Notes: generated by a model from the letters alone, not told the origin. A stretch of DNA of 64,000 bases from Nostoc sp. ATCC 53789 (GCF_009873495.1 NZ_CP046703.1:1116001-1180000), one strand, 5' to 3'. Positions 1 to 9,798 are shown, counted from the stretch's first letter. Made by a program: numbers and translations.

Positions 1-615
1 TACATCAGTGCAAAGGATGCTTTCCGCCGTCGCAGTTGTCAAACGGTGCTGAAAATAGCTTTAGATAATTTAGCACGAGCGATCGCACCAGTGTTATGCC
101 ACACCGCCGAAGATATCTGGCAATATCTCCCCTACAAAACACCTTACAAATCAGTGTTTGAAGCTGGTTGGGTGCAGGTTGAAGAAAAATGGCGTAATCC
201 AGAATTGGCAGAATTTTGGGAGACACTACGACAACTCCGCACCGATGTTAATAAGGTGTTAGAACAAGCCAGGATAGAAAAACTCATTGGTTCTTCCCTG
301 GAAGCGAAAGCTTTGATTCATATCCCTCATAAACAGTTAGGCGATGCTATCAAAGCCTTTAACCCGGTTAAGGGTAACGGTATTGATGAACTGCGGTATC
401 TATTGCTGACTTCCCAAGTGGAATTATTAGATTCTGCTGAGGGTTTGCAAGGATTAAAATATACGGCGCAGACAGAAGACTGGGGAATTGGTGTAGTAAA
501 CGCAGAAGGGCAAAAGTGCGATCGCTGTTGGAACTACTCCACCCATGTGGGAGAATCAGCAGAACACCCCTTAATTTGCGAACGGTGTGTTGCAGCCTTA
601 GCCGGAAAGTTCTAG
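1..615 (+). CDS. ileS: Isoleucyl-tRNA synthetase, C-terminal part
   Basis: The reading frame is open from the first base, so this is the 3' end of a gene that starts outside the window. The protein would charge tRNA-Ile with isoleucine in the cytoplasm. About 205 residues are visible. They cover the end of the anticodon-binding domain (HTAEDIWQYLP is typical of class Ia synthetases) and the C-terminal zinc finger, with the pairs CDRC and CERC about 20 residues apart. That finger marks bacterial IleRS. The frame ends at TAG about 60 bases before the IS4 target duplication, so the insertion did not damage the gene. An internal ATG at 46 is not the true start. Confidence 0.95.
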   Translation, partial: YISAKDAFRRRSCQTVLKIALDNLARAIAPVLCHTAEDIWQYLPYKTPYKSVFEAGWVQVEEKWRNPELAEFWETLRQLRTDVNKVLEQARIEKLIGSSLEAKALIHIPHKQLGDAIKAFNPVKGNGIDELRYLLLTSQVELLDSAEGLQGLKYTAQTEDWGIGVVNAEGQKCDRCWNYSTHVGESAEHPLICERCVAALAGKF

Positions 616-761
616 TAAATATACCTGAGTTCAACGAACCTCTCTCTACCTTGAAATAAAGTTCAAGCCTTTCCCTCTCCAACTCAGAGCTACGGTGTAC
701 ACACAAGTCTGGAGTAGTTTACGAATCTGGTTTTTACCCCACCCTAATCCTCCCCTTGTAA

Positions 762-783
762 AGCTACGGTGTACACACAAGTC
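762..783 (+). repeat. Second, internal copy of the IS4 left terminal repeat
   Basis: The 22 bases at 762-783 repeat 688-709 exactly and in the same orientation, 74 bp inside the left end. The target duplication abuts only the outer copy, so the outer copy is the end that was used. The inner copy could be the remains of an earlier, shorter form of the element or a nested end. Confidence 0.85.
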
Positions 784-807
784 CAAGTAAAGTAATAAGG
801 GAAGGAG

Positions 808-2250
808 TTGTGGGGAGTAAAAGGCGATGGAAAATCCAATCAGAATACACGCGCAAGCAGTAGAGGGAAAAGCATTTGGAGACCCAAGACTGATAAAAAG
901 GGGGCAGCATTGTACGAAGCTTTGGGAAAACATCAATCAGTCAGCATTCGACAAATAAGTAAAAATAGAGCCGAACAAATAGGATACTATCGGTTTTTGG
1001 AGAATAAGAGTGTGACAGTAGGGGAATTAGTGCGAAGCCTATCAGATCACTGCGTATCTCATGTAGAAGGAAAGCATATATTAGCTATCAGTGATACCAG
1101 CGAAATTAACTTGCAGTCTCATGTAGGCAGGTTGGAAGCTTTGGGTCTAGGTGTAGTAGGAAACAATAGGGATATAGGATTTTATATTCATCCCACACTA
1201 GTATTAGATGCAGCAAATGGATTTCCCTTGGGGATAAGTACAGTAAAACTGTGGACTAGAGATATCAACCATCAAGATAAACATGAACGAAACTATAGCC
1301 AATTGCCAATAGAGGAGAAAGAATCATACAAATGGCTGCGTTCAGCTGATGAAACTCAACAGTGCATCAATGTTGGTGAAGCCAAAATGATTACCCATAT
1401 CGGCGACCGAGAAAGTGATATGTATGAGGAATTTGTGACAGTCGCAAATCAAGACAATCATGTATTGGTCAGAGCGCGCATTGACCGTCGCCTGGTGGGA
1501 AAGACCTCATCATTTTATACATACTTAAACCAACAGCCGAGCGAGGGGACTTACACAGTAGATGTCCCAGCAGATGCACGCACTAGTAGAACCGCAAGAG
1601 AGGCATTATTAATTGTTCGCCGTGCAATGGTGAAAATTCAACGTCCAGATAAATTGAATGGACAAGATTATCCTCCGAGTGTGACACTTTATGCCGTGGA
1701 AGCCGTGGAGGTCAACCCACCACCAGGTCAAGCACCGATTCATTGGCGATTGCTCACCACCCACCAAGTTGTTTGTTTAGAACAAGCTTTACAGGTGATT
1801 CGATGGTACACCTGGCGATGGCGAATTGAACAACTTTTTGCCACCCTCAAAACTGCTGGTTTAAATCTCGAAGCTACCCAATTAGAATCGATTGCTGCCA
1901 TTCAACGACTGACTGTATTAGCTTTGTCAGTCGCCGTGCGAATTTTACAACTGATTCAGGGACGGGATAACCCTAATTTACCTGCTACTGTTGCTTTTTC
2001 ACACGAGCAACAGCATTGCTTGTCTAGCATTTCACCAACTTTAGAGGGGAAAACTCAATTGCAACAAAATCCCTATCTTCCTTCCTCTCTTCCTTGGGCT
2101 ACTTGGATTATTGCTCGGCTTGGTGGTTGGTCTGGTTACAAGTCTCAAAAACCTCCCGGTATTACTACTTTGGTTCGCGGTCTTGAGCAATTTGAATCCA
2201 CCTTTTTTGGGTGGAAACTCGCTCTGGGCAAACTTGTGTGTACACCGTAG
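808..2250 (+). CDS. IS4-family DDE transposase
   Basis: This 480-residue protein would cut and rejoin the ends of its own element. The first aspartate is in ISDTSE (D96) and the second in IGDRESD (D200). The glutamate lies in a perfect IS4 signature Y-x2-R-x3-E-x6-K (Y334, R337, E341, K348). The N-terminal stretch around QIGYYRFLENKSVTVGELV resembles the Tn5-type DNA-binding region. The listed start is TTG, directly after GGAAGGAG with no spacer, so the true start is uncertain; no early ATG lies in frame. The stop codon TAG is the last three bases of the right terminal repeat. The gene is full length and looks functional. Confidence 0.92.
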   Translation: MWGVKGDGKSNQNTRASSRGKSIWRPKTDKKGAALYEALGKHQSVSIRQISKNRAEQIGYYRFLENKSVTVGELVRSLSDHCVSHVEGKHILAISDTSEINLQSHVGRLEALGLGVVGNNRDIGFYIHPTLVLDAANGFPLGISTVKLWTRDINHQDKHERNYSQLPIEEKESYKWLRSADETQQCINVGEAKMITHIGDRESDMYEEFVTVANQDNHVLVRARIDRRLVGKTSSFYTYLNQQPSEGTYTVDVPADARTSRTAREALLIVRRAMVKIQRPDKLNGQDYPPSVTLYAVEAVEVNPPPGQAPIHWRLLTTHQVVCLEQALQVIRWYTWRWRIEQLFATLKTAGLNLEATQLESIAAIQRLTVLALSVAVRILQLIQGRDNPNLPATVAFSHEQQHCLSSISPTLEGKTQLQQNPYLPSSLPWATWIIARLGGWSGYKSQKPPGITTLVRGLEQFESTFFGWKLALGKLVCTP

Positions 2251-2261
2251 CCAACTCAGAG

Positions 2262-2617
2262 AGGGAAAATTTTGTGTATTAAAACCAGGGAGAGGTCTTT
2301 TCTTTTAGGTAATTATATAGACACTATCTCATCCGTATAATTCACGCTAAATCAGGTTGTAGTCACCGCCTGAAAAAGATATCTTACGTAATACACATTA
2401 TAGCTATTTTGTAAAGCAAGTAATTTCTAGGTGTAATATACTTGTAAGCAAAAACTCAGGTGTTTTTACTGAAGCCTGCTAAGTACTTTCACCATATCCT
2501 TTTCATGTATAGAGCCGAATTACAGTATTATGAAGAAAACATAAAGGTATGGATTAATACGTAAATTTTCGATTAAAACATCCATTAACTTAATCAAAAT
2601 TCAAGAGATACAAAGAT
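2262..2617. other. Intergenic stretch, no gene seen
   Basis: These 356 AT-rich bases lie between the IS4 right flank and the decarboxylase gene. No coding frame is convincing. The stretch presumably carries the promoter of the downstream gene, but no confident -10/-35 pair could be picked by eye. Confidence 0.6.
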
Positions 2618-3772
2618 ATGTCAAGTAAAGTTGCTAAAGAGTTGGCAGATTTTTTGCTGCAAATAGAACAGCGATCGCAATTTCATGCAGGCTATCCGTA
2701 TAATTTAAGTTGTGATTACAGTGCGATCGGGAAATTTTTCAATCATCTGTTAAATAATGCTGGAGACCCATATATTGAGCCAGATTTTGGTCTCCATTCC
2801 CGTAAGTTTGAGCAAGAAGTATTAGCTTTTTTTGCTCACCTCTATAAAATTCCAGAAAATCAGTTTTGGGGTTATGTTACAGCTGGTGGAACTGAAGGTA
2901 ATTTATATGGAATGTTCTTAGCAAGAGAAATCTACCCTAATGGGATTCTTTACTCATCACAAGACTCTCATTACTCAATTCCCAAAGCCGCGAAATTATT
3001 CCGCATTCAACATAATGTTGTGAATTCGCAAATTAATGGAGAAATGAATTATGACCATTTTGAACAACAACTTAGCGAAAATCGTCGTTATCCAGCCATC
3101 ATAAATTTAAATATTGGCACTACTGTCAAAGGTGCAATTGATAACTTAGACAAAGTTCTAGAAATTTTAGAGCGCAATCAGATTAAAGATTACTACATTC
3201 ATTGTGATGCTGCACTTTCAGGGTTAATATTACCGTTTCTAGATGGCGCTCCGCAAGTGAATTTTCAAAAACCCATAGATAGTGTAGCTATTTCTGCTAA
3301 ATTTATTGGTTCTCCCTTACCTTGTGGTGTAGTTTTAACTAAGAAAAAATGGGTAGAAAAAGTTGAAACAGAAATTGAATATATTGGTTCAAAAGATACA
3401 ACTATTCTGGGATCTAGAAATGGTCATACTCCCCTAATTCTCTGGTATGCAGTACAAACAAGAGGTTATGATGGATTAGCTAAAGAGGCTAAGACCTGTA
3501 TTCATAATGCTCAATATCTTTTCCAACAACTTCAAATCAGAGAATATCCATGTATGTTAAATAATTTTTCAAACACAGTAGTTTTTCAAAAACCTTCTCA
3601 AAGGTTAATTAAAAAGTGGCAGTTAGCAGTTTTTGAAAACTCGGCACACATGATAGTCATGCAGAATATTGGTCGGGAGAAAATTGATATTTTTATTAAT
3701 GAACTATTGTTAGAAGAAGGGTTAGTTAATAACGCAGAAGATTTTCAGCTACAGCCAGTACTACAACACTAA
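2618..3772 (+). CDS. PLP-dependent histidine decarboxylase-like protein
   Basis: This 384-residue protein belongs to the group II PLP decarboxylases and most resembles the Morganella-type histidine decarboxylases (about 380 residues), which make histamine. Visible features are GTEGNLYGMFLAR, the cofactor-stacking histidine in SHYS (H118), the aspartate in HCDAALSG (D197) that contacts the PLP nitrogen, and the Schiff-base lysine K228 in SAKFIGSPLPCGV. The family normally reads SGHK at that point. Here one residue is missing and the histidine before the lysine is absent, so activity is uncertain. The gene faces an amino-acid permease fusion 74 bp away, which makes a shared amino-acid substrate plausible. 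Serine or another amino acid could also be the substrate. Confidence 0.8.
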   Translation: MSSKVAKELADFLLQIEQRSQFHAGYPYNLSCDYSAIGKFFNHLLNNAGDPYIEPDFGLHSRKFEQEVLAFFAHLYKIPENQFWGYVTAGGTEGNLYGMFLAREIYPNGILYSSQDSHYSIPKAAKLFRIQHNVVNSQINGEMNYDHFEQQLSENRRYPAIINLNIGTTVKGAIDNLDKVLEILERNQIKDYYIHCDAALSGLILPFLDGAPQVNFQKPIDSVAISAKFIGSPLPCGVVLTKKKWVEKVETEIEYIGSKDTTILGSRNGHTPLILWYAVQTRGYDGLAKEAKTCIHNAQYLFQQLQIREYPCMLNNFSNTVVFQKPSQRLIKKWQLAVFENSAHMIVMQNIGREKIDIFINELLLEEGLVNNAEDFQLQPVLQH

Positions 3773-3846
3773 TGTAGATCCTCAAGTATAATTGCTTTAT
3801 CAATTTTACAAAGTGTTTCTCCAAACATAATTCGATACCAAAGAAC

Positions 3847-6800
3847 TTATCTCTTTAAAAAGTTTTTGTAACACAAGTTAGCCGCAAGTAGCATTTCTAC
3901 TTCTGCACTTTCCATCGGTGGTAAGAAAAAATACCCTTGTCCATAATCACATTGTAACGCCTTCAATTGTGCTAATTGTTCTACAGTTTCTATGCCTTCT
4001 GCTGTAACAGACATATTGAGATTATGAGCTAATGTCACAATCGCTCTGACAATTTCTAAATTTTCTCCTCGACTACCTATATTAGTGACGAAAGAGCGGT
4101 CAATCTTCAGGGTTTTGATAGGTAGGCGGTGTAGATAACTCAAGGATGAATAACCAGTTCCAAAATCATCCATGTGCATCTCGACATTTAGCTCTGTTAA
4201 CTGAGAAAGCACGGTGGTAGCTAATTCAAAATTATCCATCAACAGGGTTTCAGTAATCTCTAACTTCAAACTGCATGGCTCTAGTCCAGTTTCCTGCAAA
4301 ATATGTTTAACTTGTTTAAACACATCGGGTTGCGTTATTTGTTTCCCAGAAAAATTAACGCTAATTGTCAGAGGTAGCGAGCTAGGAAATTGTTGATGCC
4401 ATCTGTGCATTTGCTGACAGGCTTCAGAAAGAACCCATTGCCCAATACTAACAATCATTCCAGTTTCCTCAGCCAGAGGAATAAACTCTTGAGGGGAAAT
4501 AAGACCTCGTTCTGGATGATGCCAACGTATCAGGGCCTCAAATCCAATAATTTTGCCAGTTATAAGTGAAATAATTGGCTGGTAATCAAGGCGAAATTCT
4601 TCTTGTTTGAGCAGTGCATTTCGCAGAGCAGTTTCTAACTCTAATAGCAAAGATGCACCCTCGTACATCTTTTGGTCAAAGACCTCATAGCGTGCTTTAC
4701 CAAGTGATTTGGCACGGTACATTGCAACATCGGCATCGCGGAGAATATGCGCTGATTGTTCATAATCTGGCTTACTTAAAGCGATGCCAATACTAGCATT
4801 AGTAAATACCAGATGCTCATTTAATTGAAATGGCAAAGCTAGCACCTTTTTAATTCGCTCGGCTACCTGTATGGCGATGTCAATATCCTCAATGTCCTCA
4901 ATTAAGATGGTGAACTCGTCTCCACCAAAACGGGCAACTATGTCTCCGCCTCGCAGAACTGACTTTAGCCGATGGGAAATTGCAATCAAAAGTTGATTTC
5001 CTAGTAGATGTCCCAGGCTGTCGTTAACAACTTTAAAGCGGTCTAGGTCTAAGAAGAGTACGGCAAATAAATAATTATTGTGCTGTTTGGTACGTTCTAT
5101 TGCTTGCTGGACTCGCTCCATAAATAATCGTTGATTAGGTAATCCAGTTAGCCCGTCATGAAGACTATTGTGAAGTAATTGCTCTTGTGCTTGTTGGCGC
5201 TTGATAATGTCTTGTTCTAGTTGTTGATTTACTCTGATAAGTTCAACAGTGCGTTCTAGAACCAGTTGCTCAAGCTGATAACGATATTGGATTAATTCTT
5301 CCTCTACTAACTTCCGCTTAGTGATGTCACGGATAATAACAACATACTCCCGTAGCTGAGAATTAAATGGCTGTGAAATAGTTGATTCAACAATTCTTAG
5401 ACCTTGGTTTATTTTTAAAGTTTGCTCAGTTCTGATAGACCATTGCTTTGGTTTGCCGTGATAACATACCAAGAGTTGATTCAAGTTTTGCCCAAGCAAC
5501 TCTTGAGAGTGTGTTTGAAATAATTCTTCAGCCGCAGCATTAGTCTGACAAATTTTACCGTTTTCATCTAAGACTAAAACAGTATCTGGAACAGTATCGA
5601 GAGTAGTGATAAATAGACTTTTTGCTTGTTTGCGTGCTTCATCAATAGCAACGATTTGTGGTAGAGTTGTCCAGCAAGCGATCGCTACTCCAATCAAAGA
5701 AAGCGTTACTAACAGAATAGCTAGTAAAGAATTTTGAGGATTATCAGAAACTTTACCTAATAAATCGCGGATAACCCAACTGCTTGTAGCAGTAATACAA
5801 ATTAATGATACTAGGACAATCACCTGTAGTATCAGAAAGTCTGAATTGTTTGTGCTAGACCGAGTGTAGTAACGCTGTGTCCACCATTCCAACTGTAATG
5901 GTGCAAATCTTAAACGACGTAGCCCAACATCTCCAATCATCAAAACAATGGGTAATAATAATCCCACTGAAAAATCTCTCCAATTCCAAGCTAAACCTCC
6001 TACTATTAGAACTACCGCTTCTAGAAAGAAAAAACCAAGCGACCACCAAGGCCATAACACCTGGGGTTTTCCTCGACACAGCCATAATCCCAGATGTAAT
6101 CCCATAATGGACATTAGATAACAGGTGCCTGCTACTGTGACAAGTTGAGATACATTTCCCAAATTTAGACACAGCAAACTGATTAGAAAGGTCAGGAAGA
6201 TAGCAGGCCCAAGGACACCTTGACGGGAAACTAATGCAAATATGGGAGAAATCTGTCTGTCCAAGGCAAGTTGGTATAATATCCGAGGAGAATTGGAAAC
6301 CGCCGTAGCAGAACTTAGAAGGCAAGATACAGTAATCAAAAGTGTTGCTAAAAAAGAGGCAGATTCACCCCAAAAAGGTTTAGAAGCCGCTACCAGATTT
6401 AAGAACGCATCGTTACCTATTGTGGGATTTTGACCCGAACACATTAATACCCAAGAACCACCTAAAAAAACTGGAGGAATTAGCCAAGCAGCTACGGTTA
6501 AAAAGCTTAAAGTTTTATACGGATGGTGGCTATCAGCTACAAAAGAAGAAGTGGTTTCACAAGCATAAATTGAATAGCTAGCCAGAAAAAACCACTTAGC
6601 CCATTCTTCAAAGCTGATAGTATGTGTGCTAGTTGGAATAAATTTCAAATTAGCATTTGAGAATGCTAACCATAAAACGCCTTCAACAGAAAACAAAAGC
6701 AGTAATAAAATCGCTGGAAATACAAAAAATAAATGCAAGAGCGCTAAAGCACGAGTGCCACTGAACGCTAGAATAAAAGGAATTGCTGTAAATAAAACTT

Positions 6801-7230
6801 TTAATAAAGTTTCTGGACAATAAATACCTAATGTTTCAAAATTTACTTTAATTAGGTCTGTGAGAATAATCGCATACAGTGCCGGTGCTGCTGCCCAGCT
6901 AAAAAAGTATCCTAATGCTACGTAACGACCTAAGCCAGGAAAATTTTTTAATAGCCTTGTAATATAATTTGGTGTCCCTCCGGCGACATCTGGCCAACGT
7001 CTACCTAGGCTTTGCACCTGCAAGTTTAGTAAAAAGGAAATAATCGTGCCAACAAACCAAACTAAAATCGCTTTAGGCCCTAACGCCGCATGAATAATAG
7101 GGGCAGTACCAATCCATCCCACATGACCCGTTAAGCCAAAGCCCCAGGTTTCGAGATAACTCAGAGTACGTGGTAAACGTATTACCAAGTTCTGATTTTT
7201 CTCTGTCGGTATAGAATTTTGAGTAAGCAT
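3847..7230 (-). CDS. Amino-acid permease fused to PAS-GGDEF-EAL
   Basis: One uninterrupted frame of 1127 residues. Residues 1-435 form a multi-helix APC-type permease (early GFGLTGHVGWIG motif, about a dozen hydrophobic segments). Two further hydrophobic segments follow near 465-485 and 502-522. Then come a PAS domain (about 540-640), a coiled coil (640-690), a GGDEF domain (RFGGDEF at 767-773) and an EAL domain (FEAL at 897-900). The GGDEF domain keeps the inhibitory RxxD site (R760-D763). The EAL domain keeps DDFGTGYSS, LEITE and AEGIE, so both c-di-GMP synthesis and breakdown look possible. The plan recalls transporter-kinase fusions such as CbrA, where a transporter senses its substrate. 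The inferred role is sensing an amino acid or amine and setting c-di-GMP. Confidence 0.88.
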   Translation of the reverse strand: MLTQNSIPTEKNQNLVIRLPRTLSYLETWGFGLTGHVGWIGTAPIIHAALGPKAILVWFVGTIISFLLNLQVQSLGRRWPDVAGGTPNYITRLLKNFPGLGRYVALGYFFSWAAAPALYAIILTDLIKVNFETLGIYCPETLLKVLFTAIPFILAFSGTRALALLHLFFVFPAILLLLLFSVEGVLWLAFSNANLKFIPTSTHTISFEEWAKWFFLASYSIYACETTSSFVADSHHPYKTLSFLTVAAWLIPPVFLGGSWVLMCSGQNPTIGNDAFLNLVAASKPFWGESASFLATLLITVSCLLSSATAVSNSPRILYQLALDRQISPIFALVSRQGVLGPAIFLTFLISLLCLNLGNVSQLVTVAGTCYLMSIMGLHLGLWLCRGKPQVLWPWWSLGFFFLEAVVLIVGGLAWNWRDFSVGLLLPIVLMIGDVGLRRLRFAPLQLEWWTQRYYTRSSTNNSDFLILQVIVLVSLICITATSSWVIRDLLGKVSDNPQNSLLAILLVTLSLIGVAIACWTTLPQIVAIDEARKQAKSLFITTLDTVPDTVLVLDENGKICQTNAAAEELFQTHSQELLGQNLNQLLVCYHGKPKQWSIRTEQTLKINQGLRIVESTISQPFNSQLREYVVIIRDITKRKLVEEELIQYRYQLEQLVLERTVELIRVNQQLEQDIIKRQQAQEQLLHNSLHDGLTGLPNQRLFMERVQQAIERTKQHNNYLFAVLFLDLDRFKVVNDSLGHLLGNQLLIAISHRLKSVLRGGDIVARFGGDEFTILIEDIEDIDIAIQVAERIKKVLALPFQLNEHLVFTNASIGIALSKPDYEQSAHILRDADVAMYRAKSLGKARYEVFDQKMYEGASLLLELETALRNALLKQEEFRLDYQPIISLITGKIIGFEALIRWHHPERGLISPQEFIPLAEETGMIVSIGQWVLSEACQQMHRWHQQFPSSLPLTISVNFSGKQITQPDVFKQVKHILQETGLEPCSLKLEITETLLMDNFELATTVLSQLTELNVEMHMDDFGTGYSSLSYLHRLPIKTLKIDRSFVTNIGSRGENLEIVRAIVTLAHNLNMSVTAEGIETVEQLAQLKALQCDYGQGYFFLPPMESAEVEMLLAANLCYKNFLKR

Positions 7231-7370
7231 TGTTTCTTAGTAAGATTTACTGACCTTTTCACTCAATAGCCGAATCTCGCTGCATATAGCTTCCGTATAA
7301 GTGCTGAACTTATATAAAAGATAACTTACTTATAGCAATACTATCTAATTTATGAAAATTCGTGCTGTCC

Positions 7371-7404
7371 AGATCCCCGGCAACTTTTATGAAGTCGGGG
7401 ATCT
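7371..7404. repeat. Palindromic hairpin, dispersed-repeat type
   Basis: AGATCCCCG (7371-7379) pairs with CGGGGATCT (7396-7404), with partial pairing in the loop. It lies between two leftward genes, downstream of the ParA-like gene. There is no T-run on the minus strand, so it is more likely a dispersed palindrome or weak transcript end than a classical terminator. Confidence 0.6.
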
Positions 7405-7464
7405 AATTTTTAATGAATGATTTAGGACTGCTATATTACCCTCATTAGCTTACTGATTAGGTCT

Positions 7465-8349
7465 TTATAGCTTTTGCAACAACTCCTGAGTTAACTGAAA
7501 AAACGCTTTTGAACCAGCTGATTGGGGAGCATTTAAAACAGCTGGCATAAAACTATCAACAGCCTTAGCAACATTGACATCAACTGGTATTTGTACTTTA
7601 CAAATTTTCTCTACCCCGAAATCTTCTACAACGCGGTGCATCACTTGTTTATAGTATCTGCCCGTGAGAAGGTTAGCGGTAGACATACTGAATACAATTC
7701 CCAGCATTTTTATATCTATTTTGGTTTCATGTCCATGACTATCTTTCAATTGGGCAATGCGTCTTTCTAGTAGTTGAATACCCACTACAGATAAGGGTTC
7801 TGGTTTCGCCGGAAGTATGTAAAAATCGCTGGCAGCTAAAGCGCTACGAGTCAATAAATTATATCCAGGGGCACAATCGAGAAGGATAAAATCATATTCT
7901 TGACGGACTGGTTTTAAAATGTTATTAATCAGAACTCTTTCAAAGCGATTCCAAATAGTTTCAAAGTCCTGTTCACCTAATGCAGTTGCTTGTTGATGTA
8001 GCATTTCTGATACAACAAATTCATCATATAAGTCGATATCTCCTGGTAATAAATCCAGACCGGGAAGATTACAAACCTGGGATTGAATGATATCTTGAAT
8101 TGTGAGTTTTGCTTGTGGATCTGGATTTATAACTTCGTCTATTAGATATCTAAATGTCTTGCTTTGTTTACGACGCTTGGCAAAATCTAAAGGCGACATC
8201 AAACTGAGTGTGGCACTAATTTGGCTATCTAAATCAAGCACAAGTACCCGCTTGCCATGATTTTTAGCTAAACAGGTTGCTAAGTTGACGGTAAGGGTGG
8301 TTTTACCAACGCCACCTTTCATGTTTGCAGTAGCAATTACATATCCCAT
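7465..8349 (-). CDS. ParA/MinD-family ATPase
   Basis: A cytoplasmic P-loop ATPase of about 294 residues. The deviant Walker A motif KGGVGKTT stands near the N-terminus, VLDLDSQ follows as Walker A', and FILLDCAPG is Walker B. Family members position DNA or protein complexes. No ParB gene and no obvious centromere-like repeats lie nearby, so this is an orphan ParA whose cargo is unknown. The start is placed at the ATG at 8349 because AGAGGA stands 7 bases upstream of it. An in-frame ATG at 8373 is possible but has a weaker ribosome site. Confidence 0.9.
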   Translation of the reverse strand: MGYVIATANMKGGVGKTTLTVNLATCLAKNHGKRVLVLDLDSQISATLSLMSPLDFAKRRKQSKTFRYLIDEVINPDPQAKLTIQDIIQSQVCNLPGLDLLPGDIDLYDEFVVSEMLHQQATALGEQDFETIWNRFERVLINNILKPVRQEYDFILLDCAPGYNLLTRSALAASDFYILPAKPEPLSVVGIQLLERRIAQLKDSHGHETKIDIKMLGIVFSMSTANLLTGRYYKQVMHRVVEDFGVEKICKVQIPVDVNVAKAVDSFMPAVLNAPQSAGSKAFFQLTQELLQKL

Positions 8350-8594
8350 TGGTTGAGTCCTCTGTTGACGCATTCTTCACATCTAGGTAGCGTACACCTC
8401 TCTCGATTTATTAAATCTTCCATTAAATTTAATATTTTCGGAAACTCAACGAAGAAGCAGGGGGAAGGGGGAAATTACTACTTCTTCGTGCCGTGGGTGG
8501 ATTTACCTGCTGCTGTACTATTTAAATTGCTATCACTTTGCTTGAAAGCTAGATAACATTAGATTCGGCGTGTTTACTGTTCGGGAGTGCCAAA

Positions 8595-9767
8595 ATGTCT
8601 AAACAGCTGGGTCAAAAAATTGCACCTACACCTATATCAAATGATATCAATGTAGTGGATTTGATCGATCAATATTTCACTGCTTACAACTCAGCGCGGT
8701 TGCGGGAAATCTGCCAACTTCTGAGTCGTGATGTGCTAACCGAAGGTGTTACTGTCGGAGTTAGCCTTTCCGGTGCGATGACACCAGCAGGATTTGGGGT
8801 TTCAGCGCTTGCACCCTTAATTCGTAATGGCTTTATTGATTGGATGATTAGCACTGGTGCAAATCTTTACCATGATATGCATTACGGTTTGGGTTTTGAA
8901 CTCTTTGCTGGTAATCCCTTTTTGGATGATGTGAAACTGCGTCAGGAAGGGACTATTCGCATTTATGACATTATCTTTGGTTACGATGTGCTACTAGAAA
9001 CTGATGCGTTCATCCGCAAGATTTTACAAGGGGAAGCGTTTCAGAAGCGGATGGGAACTGCTGAGTTTCACCATTTACTAGGTAAGTATGTTCGGGAAGT
9101 AGAAAAGCAACTGGGTGTGCAGCATTCCTGCTTGCTGGCTACAGCTTATGAGTATGGCGTGCCTATATATACGTCTTCTCCAGGAGATAGCTCTATTGGG
9201 ATGAACGTGGCGGCTTTGGCTTTGGAAGGTTCGCAGTTGGTGTTAGATCCATCAATTGACGTAAATGAAACGGCTGCGATCGCATATAATGCCCGTGAGT
9301 CAGGCGGTAAAAGTGCTGCTGTAATTCTCGGTGGCGGTAGTCCTAAGAACTTTTTACTACAAACTCAGCCGCAACTTCATGAGGTATTAGGGCTAGAAGA
9401 ACGAGGACACGATTACTTTGTGCAGTTTACCGATGCACGTCCAGATACAGGCGGTTTGTCTGGAGCAACCCCATCAGAAGCCGTTAGCTGGGGTAAGATT
9501 GACCCGGAAGAGTTACCTAACACAATTGTTTGTTATACCGATAGTACGATCGCTCTACCACTGGTAACAGCATACGTCTTGAATAAGTGCCAGCCTCGTC
9601 CCCTGAAGCGTATCTACGATAAGCGAGAAGCTATTTTGGATAAACTGCAAAAAGACTATCTAGCAGCCAAAAGCCAACCATCGGATCAGGTTCCCGCAGC
9701 AGTGGCTGAAAGTGCCCAAAAGCAAACAGCGACTTATCCCTGTGGGCGGCTGATTCCCAATACGTAG
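8595..9767 (+). CDS. Deoxyhypusine synthase-like protein
   Basis: A 390-residue homologue of deoxyhypusine synthase, the enzyme that moves the aminobutyl group of spermidine to a lysine using NAD. The catalytic lysine motif EAVSWGK is intact (K301), as are the NAD-site segments STGAN (86-90) and SPGDSS (195-200) and the ILGGGSPKN loop. Bacteria have no eIF5A, the eukaryotic substrate, so the acceptor must differ. Bacterial relatives are thought to act in polyamine metabolism, for example homospermidine formation. That is family knowledge, not visible here. GGGAG stands 7 bases before the ATG. The C-terminal 40 residues are low in complexity. The downstream gene is convergent. Confidence 0.88.
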   Translation: MSKQLGQKIAPTPISNDINVVDLIDQYFTAYNSARLREICQLLSRDVLTEGVTVGVSLSGAMTPAGFGVSALAPLIRNGFIDWMISTGANLYHDMHYGLGFELFAGNPFLDDVKLRQEGTIRIYDIIFGYDVLLETDAFIRKILQGEAFQKRMGTAEFHHLLGKYVREVEKQLGVQHSCLLATAYEYGVPIYTSSPGDSSIGMNVAALALEGSQLVLDPSIDVNETAAIAYNARESGGKSAAVILGGGSPKNFLLQTQPQLHEVLGLEERGHDYFVQFTDARPDTGGLSGATPSEAVSWGKIDPEELPNTIVCYTDSTIALPLVTAYVLNKCQPRPLKRIYDKREAILDKLQKDYLAAKSQPSDQVPAAVAESAQKQTATYPCGRLIPNT

Positions 9768-9798
9768 GGAGTAGGGGAGGCAGGGGAGCAGGAGAGTA

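Larger units (their letters stand above)
690..2250 (+). mobile_element. IS4-family insertion sequence with 11-bp target duplication
   Basis: The element is 1561 bp. Its 19-bp terminal repeats are perfect: CTACGGTGTACACACAAGT at 690-708 and its reverse complement at 2232-2250. The target sequence CCAACTCAGAG stands directly outside both ends (679-689 and 2251-2261). An 11-bp duplication fits the IS4 family. Perfect ends and an unbroken transposase suggest a recent insertion. An extra copy of the left end lies inside at 762-783. Confidence 0.93.

Noticed and set aside
7465..8349. Plasmid or phage partition locus
   Set aside because: The ParA-like gene has no ParB partner and no repeat array nearby. 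The surroundings are chromosomal.
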